Positions 5,890 to 9,253 of a stretch of DNA of 9,253 nucleotides are shown here, in pieces. Position 1 is the stretch's first letter. Each line of letters opens with the position of its first letter. The position numbers and the translations under genes are program-made. Origin of the DNA: Bacteroidota bacterium (lineage in GTDB: Bacteria; Bacteroidota; Bacteroidia; M30B66); NCBI GenBank assembly GCA_020438185.1, contig JAGQVC010000040.1, positions 1-9,253 on the forward strand, read 5' to 3'. The notes under the pieces are model-generated. The model saw only the letters and a program-made list of their open reading frames with translations. It was not told the DNA's origin and did no database searches.

Positions 5890-5920
5890 AATCCGGAAAG
5901 CACATAACGCAATCCGGAAA
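5890..5920 (+). promoter_or_regulatory. Direct repeat AATCCGGAAA, two copies 21 nt apart
   Basis: AATCCGGAAA occurs at 5890-5899 and again at 5911-5920, exactly two helical turns apart and 31-61 nt upstream of the ATG at 5951. The spacing places both copies on the same face of the DNA, as expected for a regulator that binds tandem half-sites. No convincing TAnnTTTG box is visible for this gene, which would fit a promoter that needs an activator. Use of the repeat is inferred. Confidence 0.4.
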
Positions 5921-5950
5921 AGTCTAACCTAATTAATAACCAAAACACAG

Positions 5951-6961
5951 ATGAAAAAGGTTACTTTATTAGCTGCAGCTTTTGCAGCGTATGCTTTCAA
6001 TGCAAGTGCTCAGGTGATTGAGTCAGGATGGCTTCCGGCTGCCGGAATGTCAAACAGTTCATTCGTTTGCAGCAATGCAGCTACTTTTGGCCCCGGACAA
6101 GCCGGTGCTGATCAAACCTGGGATTTCAGCGGACTTGCTGCCGATGAAACCGTATCTTCTAATTTCGTTGCTGCTTCACAGGCAACGGGAGCTTCAGAAT
6201 TCAGCTCAGCTAATCTGGCGGTGCTTGATGGCAACATGGCAATGTTCTTTACTGCTAATCAGGCTGCATTGCAGGCCTGGGGCGAATACGCTGCCGAAGG
6301 CGACGCCTATCAGATTTATTCAGATGCAAAAGACCTGCTTCGTTTCCCTGTAGGATTCGGCCAGTCTTTTACTGATGAATACAGCTCGTCAAACCGCAGC
6401 TCTGCTACTGCTAATGAGTACAGCCGCAACGGACTGATTAACGTTGAAGTAGATGGTAACGGTACATTGATTACTCCGGCCGGAACTTTCAGCAATGTTC
6501 TTCGTGTTAAATCAATCGATACTTATCAGAATATCGGATTGCCTCCAACTCCGGGTTCAAACCCAAATGGTACAATCACCACATATTCTTTTATTTCGGC
6601 TGATTTCCCTGGTGTATTCCTTCTTCAGTACCGCGTTGCTGAAATTGGTGGCGCACCTGCTGTAGTTTCAGCATCTTATGCTGATGCAATGGCTGCAAGC
6701 AGCGGTAATCGTATTACTGCTGATGATATCAATATTTATCCTAACCCTGCAACTGATCATGTAACTGTTCGTATTCGCGGATACATTCAGTTTGTTCAGG
6801 TTCTGGATGTTTATGGCCGCGTGGTTGAACACCGCGTTGCACAAAGAAACAGCCGCTCTATTGTTATCAGCTGCGATGAACTTACCCCTGGTAATTACTT
6901 CATCAAAGTAGTTGATGTGGACGGCAACAGAGCAGTTAAACGTTTTCGTGTAAATGGATAA
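5951..6961 (+). CDS. Secreted T9SS type A sorting-domain protein of unknown function, paralog 1
   Basis: A 336-residue exported protein. Residues 1-20 are a signal peptide ending ASA, with Gln21 as the predicted mature N-terminus. Residues about 21-120 form a diverged N-terminal region with GPGQAGADQTWDFSGL near 47-62. Residues about 121-230 are the block shared with the next two genes: IYSDAKDLLRFPVGFGQS, then VEVDGNGTLITPAGTFSNVL and RVKSIDTYQNIGLPPTPG. From about 253 a T9SS sorting domain follows, with the canonical IYPNPATDH motif (262-270), VLDVYGR and LTPGNYFIKV. The protein should cross the outer membrane through the T9SS and be released or anchored at the surface. It lacks the DDNIGN segment of paralogs 2 and 3, so it is the more distant member. 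No catalytic motif is recognised; an adhesive or structural role is only a guess. A strong terminator follows. Confidence 0.88.
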   Translation: MKKVTLLAAAFAAYAFNASAQVIESGWLPAAGMSNSSFVCSNAATFGPGQAGADQTWDFSGLAADETVSSNFVAASQATGASEFSSANLAVLDGNMAMFFTANQAALQAWGEYAAEGDAYQIYSDAKDLLRFPVGFGQSFTDEYSSSNRSSATANEYSRNGLINVEVDGNGTLITPAGTFSNVLRVKSIDTYQNIGLPPTPGSNPNGTITTYSFISADFPGVFLLQYRVAEIGGAPAVVSASYADAMAASSGNRITADDINIYPNPATDHVTVRIRGYIQFVQVLDVYGRVVEHRVAQRNSRSIVISCDELTPGNYFIKVVDVDGNRAVKRFRVNG

Positions 6962-6981
6962 GACAATTCGTTAAAATGCTC

Positions 6982-7016
6982 AAAACCCCGGCTGCAGGCC
7001 GGGGTTTTTTGTTTTT
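6982..7016 (+). terminator. Intrinsic terminator of secreted paralog 1
   Basis: AAAACCCCGGC (6982-6992) pairs perfectly over 11 bp with GCCGGGGTTTT (6998-7008) around the 5-nt loop TGCAG, followed by T-rich sequence to 7016. It lies 20 nt after the stop codon. The A-run on the left also makes it usable on the minus strand. Confidence 0.93.
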
Positions 7017-7053
7017 GTAATCTGCACAATGTGTGTTATTTGTGGTCAGTTTT

Positions 7054-7120
7054 CACATTTAACTGTTGATTATAAAAGAGTTCTATTCTTGAGTTTAACA
7101 GGGTTTTAAGTCTATTTTTA
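7054..7120 (+). promoter_or_regulatory. Upstream control region of secreted paralog 2, shared with paralog 3
   Basis: The 20-nt block at 7054-7073 matches 8241-8260 at 17 of 20 positions, and both begin exactly 81 nt before their ATG codons. The -7 box is probably TATTTTTA (7113-7120), one mismatch from TAnnTTTG, with CTTG (7088-7091) 21 nt upstream as a -33 element. An A-rich leader ending in CCAGAC precedes the ATG, as in paralog 3. Confidence 0.5.
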
Positions 7121-7134
7121 AAAAAAAACCAGAC

Positions 7135-8151
7135 ATGAAACACTTTACTCTTTCTCTTGCCGGATTAATTGCCGGTGTTTCGTTTGCCTCAGCGCAAACA
7201 ATTACTTCTGCATGGTCGCCTTCGCCCTGGGGCGCTGCAAAAACCATGGTGGTAGAAGACAACATGGGAATGGCAGCGGGTGCTGCCGGACAAAGCCAGA
7301 TCTGGGATTTCTCTGCACTTTCCAGCGATACTTTTTATGTTGAAACAATTGTTCCGCCTGCCGGACAGATTGGTGCATCCGATTTCCCGGATGCAACTGT
7401 TGCTCGCATAATTACAAATGGAAATTTTACGGCAGCTACTTATTTCCAGGGAACTTCTGCCGGGTTTTCATTCCTCGGCAGCTATGCTGAGTCAGGAGGT
7501 ATCGGGGCAGGAAATATTTATTCAGATCCGGTTGATGTTGTTCGCTATCCGGTGGGCTTTGGTCAATCTTACACGGATTCGTATGATACAGAATGGACAA
7601 CAATCGGCTTAACATACAGTCGGGAGGGAACCCTTCAGGTGGATGTTGATGGAACAGGAACATTAACAACTCCTGCAGGAACCTTCTCAAATGTGTTGAG
7701 AGTCAAATCAATCGATACTTATCAGTACATTGGACTGCCGCCAATTCCGGGTTCTTCAACATCAGGTGTAACCACTCAATACAATTATATTTCTCAGGAT
7801 TATCCAGGCATATTCCTGTTAACTTATAGTATTACAGATGACAATATTGGAAATATTGACACATCAATTTCTTACGGTGATCCTAGTTTTCAGCTGATTG
7901 AGGAAATTGCAGGCAACGAGACTTCTGTTTTCCCTGTTCCGGCTTCAGACAATTTAAATATCACTTCTACCGAAGGAATTACCAGTGTAACTTTATTTGA
8001 TATCAGTGGGCGTGAAAGCTCAGTTACATTCCTGAATAACAGCTCAAAAGCAGTTATTGGTGTGGCAGATTTGCCGGCAGGTGTTTACGTAGCCCGTGTG
8101 TTACTGAACAGTGGTGCGGTAAATTCCCGCCGAATTGTGATTGTTCATTAA
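7135..8151 (+). CDS. Secreted T9SS type A sorting-domain protein of unknown function, paralog 2
   Basis: A 338-residue exported protein. The signal peptide is residues 1-20 (FASA before Gln21). The N-terminal domain starts with TITSAWSPSPWG and has AAGAAGQSQIWDFSAL at 47-62. The conserved family block runs from about 128 to 232: NIYSDPVDVVRYPVGFGQSY, then VDVDGTGTLTTPAGTFSNVL and KSIDTYQYIGLPPIPG. A DDNIGNIDTSISYGDP segment (235-250) is shared only with paralog 3. The sorting domain begins near 260 with VFPVPASDN, then TLFDISGR, and ends with LPAGVYVARVLLNSG and RRIVIVH. The common PNP of such domains is PVP here. It is most similar to paralog 3 in its N-terminus and linker. It has its own promoter and terminator, so it is probably a single-gene unit. 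Function unknown. Confidence 0.88.
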   Translation: MKHFTLSLAGLIAGVSFASAQTITSAWSPSPWGAAKTMVVEDNMGMAAGAAGQSQIWDFSALSSDTFYVETIVPPAGQIGASDFPDATVARIITNGNFTAATYFQGTSAGFSFLGSYAESGGIGAGNIYSDPVDVVRYPVGFGQSYTDSYDTEWTTIGLTYSREGTLQVDVDGTGTLTTPAGTFSNVLRVKSIDTYQYIGLPPIPGSSTSGVTTQYNYISQDYPGIFLLTYSITDDNIGNIDTSISYGDPSFQLIEEIAGNETSVFPVPASDNLNITSTEGITSVTLFDISGRESSVTFLNNSSKAVIGVADLPAGVYVARVLLNSGAVNSRRIVIVH

Positions 8152-8171
8152 AAGCATTTAAGAACAGATTA

Positions 8172-8206
8172 GGGCGGTTTCGATTCAAATCGAAACCGCC
8201 TTTTTT
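8172..8206 (+). terminator. Intrinsic terminator of secreted paralog 2
   Basis: GGCGGTTTCGAT (8173-8184) pairs perfectly over 12 bp with ATCGAAACCGCC (8189-8200) around the loop TCAA, followed by six T (8201-8206). It lies 20 nt after the stop. Its stem is unrelated to the terminator after paralog 1, although both sit at the same distance from their stop codons. Confidence 0.93.
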
Positions 8207-8276
8207 ATTGAATATCAGTAGTTTGAGTGTTTAAGCTATGCACATTTGATTGTTGAGTATTTTATCAAGTGTCAGG

Positions 8277-8307
8277 TTTGCTCATCCTTAATACAGGCTT
8301 AACTTTC
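8277..8307 (+). promoter_or_regulatory. Promoter of secreted paralog 3
   Basis: TTTG (8277-8280) and TAACTTTC (8300-8307) are separated by exactly 19 nt. This fits the Bacteroidota promoter pattern (TTTG, 19-21 nt, TAnnTTTG), with one mismatch at the last base. The box ends 14 nt before the ATG at 8322. An A-rich leader ending CCAAC takes the place of a Shine-Dalgarno sequence. Confidence 0.6.
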
Positions 8308-8321
8308 AGAAAAAAACCAAC

Positions 8322-9253
8322 ATGAAAAAAATTACGCTATCAATGGGATGCTTTGTTGCTCTGGCATTCCAGCTCAGTGCACAAACCATTGGGTCAAGCT
8401 GGGCCCCATCGCCCTGGAGAGGCAACGAAATTCATTACACTGAAAACGTGAGTGGAGTGGATGCCGGTAGTGCCGGTTCCGGACAAACATGGAATTATGC
8501 ATCATTATCAGATGACTCAGTTAATGTTGAGTCAATCGTGCCACCTGCGGGACAAAATTCAGCAGACATGTTCCCTGCCGCTTCACTTGCAAGTGTGATT
8601 GTTGATGGCGACGGTGTAACTTTATCGTCCTATTTTCAAGCTTCAGCTTCGGCGTATACTGTGCTTGGCGCTTCTGTTACCGATGGTACTACAACCGGTA
8701 CTTTTGTTTATTCAAACCCATTCGATTTATTCAGGTTTCCAATTGGCTTTGGTCAATCTTACAGCGACGATTTCGAATCTTCTGTAACTGCTTTGGGTTT
8801 CACATATCAACGCAATGGTACTGTTCAGGTTGATGTAGATGGTTCAGGCTCTCTTGCCACACCGTTTGGGGCTTTTCCCGAAGTACTTCGCGTTAAATCG
8901 GTTGAAACCTATCAGCTTATCGGGCTTCCTCCCATTCCGGGAGTTTCAACTTCAGGCGTGGTTACAACATATAACTACATTTCTGCCGCAAACCCCGGGT
9001 TGTTGCTGATGACTTACATCATTGACGACGACAACATTGGAAATGTGGACACAACTATCGCTTTTTCAAATCCGAATTATGTTGGTATCGAGCGTGTTAA
9101 CGAGGAGTCGTTCAGTATGTACCCGGTTCCTGCATCCAGCGAAGTACGTATTTCAGCAGGCACTCCAATCAGCAATATCGAATTGTTCGACATGAATGGT
9201 CGTTCAGCAGCAGTTGTAGCTGCAAACGGTTCAACACAAGCTGTTATCGGAGT
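8322..9253 (+). CDS. Secreted T9SS type A sorting-domain protein of unknown function, paralog 3 (3' end beyond window)
   Basis: An open frame runs from the ATG at 8322 to the window end, giving 310 full codons and no stop. The signal peptide is residues 1-20 (QLSA before Gln21), as in both paralogs. The N-terminal domain has TIGSSWAPSPWRG and SAGSGQTWNYASL (50-62). The conserved block is at about 129-233: VYSNPFDLFRFPIGFGQSY, then VDVDGSGSLATPFGAF, VETYQLIGLPPIPG and TTYNYIS. The DDNIGNVDTTIAF segment (236-248) pairs it with paralog 2. The sorting domain starts at MYPVPASSE (266-274) and ELFDMNGR. By alignment with paralog 2 about 29 residues are missing at the C-terminus, so the gene should end roughly 90 nt beyond the window. 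The truncation is only the window edge. Function unknown. Confidence 0.87.
   Translation, partial: MKKITLSMGCFVALAFQLSAQTIGSSWAPSPWRGNEIHYTENVSGVDAGSAGSGQTWNYASLSDDSVNVESIVPPAGQNSADMFPAASLASVIVDGDGVTLSSYFQASASAYTVLGASVTDGTTTGTFVYSNPFDLFRFPIGFGQSYSDDFESSVTALGFTYQRNGTVQVDVDGSGSLATPFGAFPEVLRVKSVETYQLIGLPPIPGVSTSGVVTTYNYISAANPGLLLMTYIIDDDNIGNVDTTIAFSNPNYVGIERVNEESFSMYPVPASSEVRISAGTPISNIELFDMNGRSAAVVAANGSTQAVIG

Noticed and set aside
8349..8351. Lipoprotein signal with Cys10 in secreted paralog 3
   Set aside because: The Cys lies before the hydrophobic core rather than after it, and the preceding residues SMG do not form a proper lipobox. A signal peptidase I site before Gln21 fits better.

Overview
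The window looks like chromosomal DNA of a Bacteroidota bacterium, probably of the class Flavobacteriia or a close relative. Three signs support this. Three secreted proteins end in a type IX secretion (T9SS) C-terminal sorting domain. Several genes have the Bacteroidota -7 promoter box TAnnTTTG and no Shine-Dalgarno sequence. The signal peptides cleave just before a glutamine. No species can be named from the sequence alone.

Layout: bases 1-290 hold the end of a tandem array of intergenic repeats, made of hairpins with covarying arms joined by a conserved 58-nt segment. Bases 291-462 are non-coding. A minus-strand type II toxin-antitoxin pair (toxin 745-1044, antitoxin 463-741) follows, with a palindromic operator and promoter just upstream of the toxin. 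A fourth, isolated copy of the hairpin lies on the other side of the pair (1151-1195), followed by a hexanucleotide tract. Next come an RlmI-like 23S rRNA methyltransferase and a MATE-family efflux transporter, 3 nt apart and probably co-transcribed. A PhoB/PhoR-like two-component system follows: an OmpR-family response regulator and a membrane histidine kinase. The kinase may also have its own near-leaderless promoter.

From 5951 to the end of the window there are three tandem paralogous genes for secreted proteins of unknown function. All have a signal peptide cleaved before Gln21, a diverged N-terminal domain, a highly conserved central block and a T9SS type A sorting domain. The first two genes are each followed by a strong intrinsic terminator. 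Genes 2 and 3 share upstream sequence aligned without gaps, so they seem to have been duplicated together with their promoters. The third is cut by the window edge about 29 codons before its expected end.

Functional links: the methyltransferase and transporter form one housekeeping-type unit, and the two-component pair forms a second. The toxin-antitoxin module is strikingly AT-rich and bracketed by repeats, so it is probably an acquired insert. Nothing in the sequence proves that the two-component system controls the neighbouring secreted-protein family, although a direct repeat upstream of the first member is a candidate regulator site. No defence system, CRISPR array, transposase or phage gene is visible. 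The most unusual items are the covarying hairpin array and the uncharacterised secreted paralog family.
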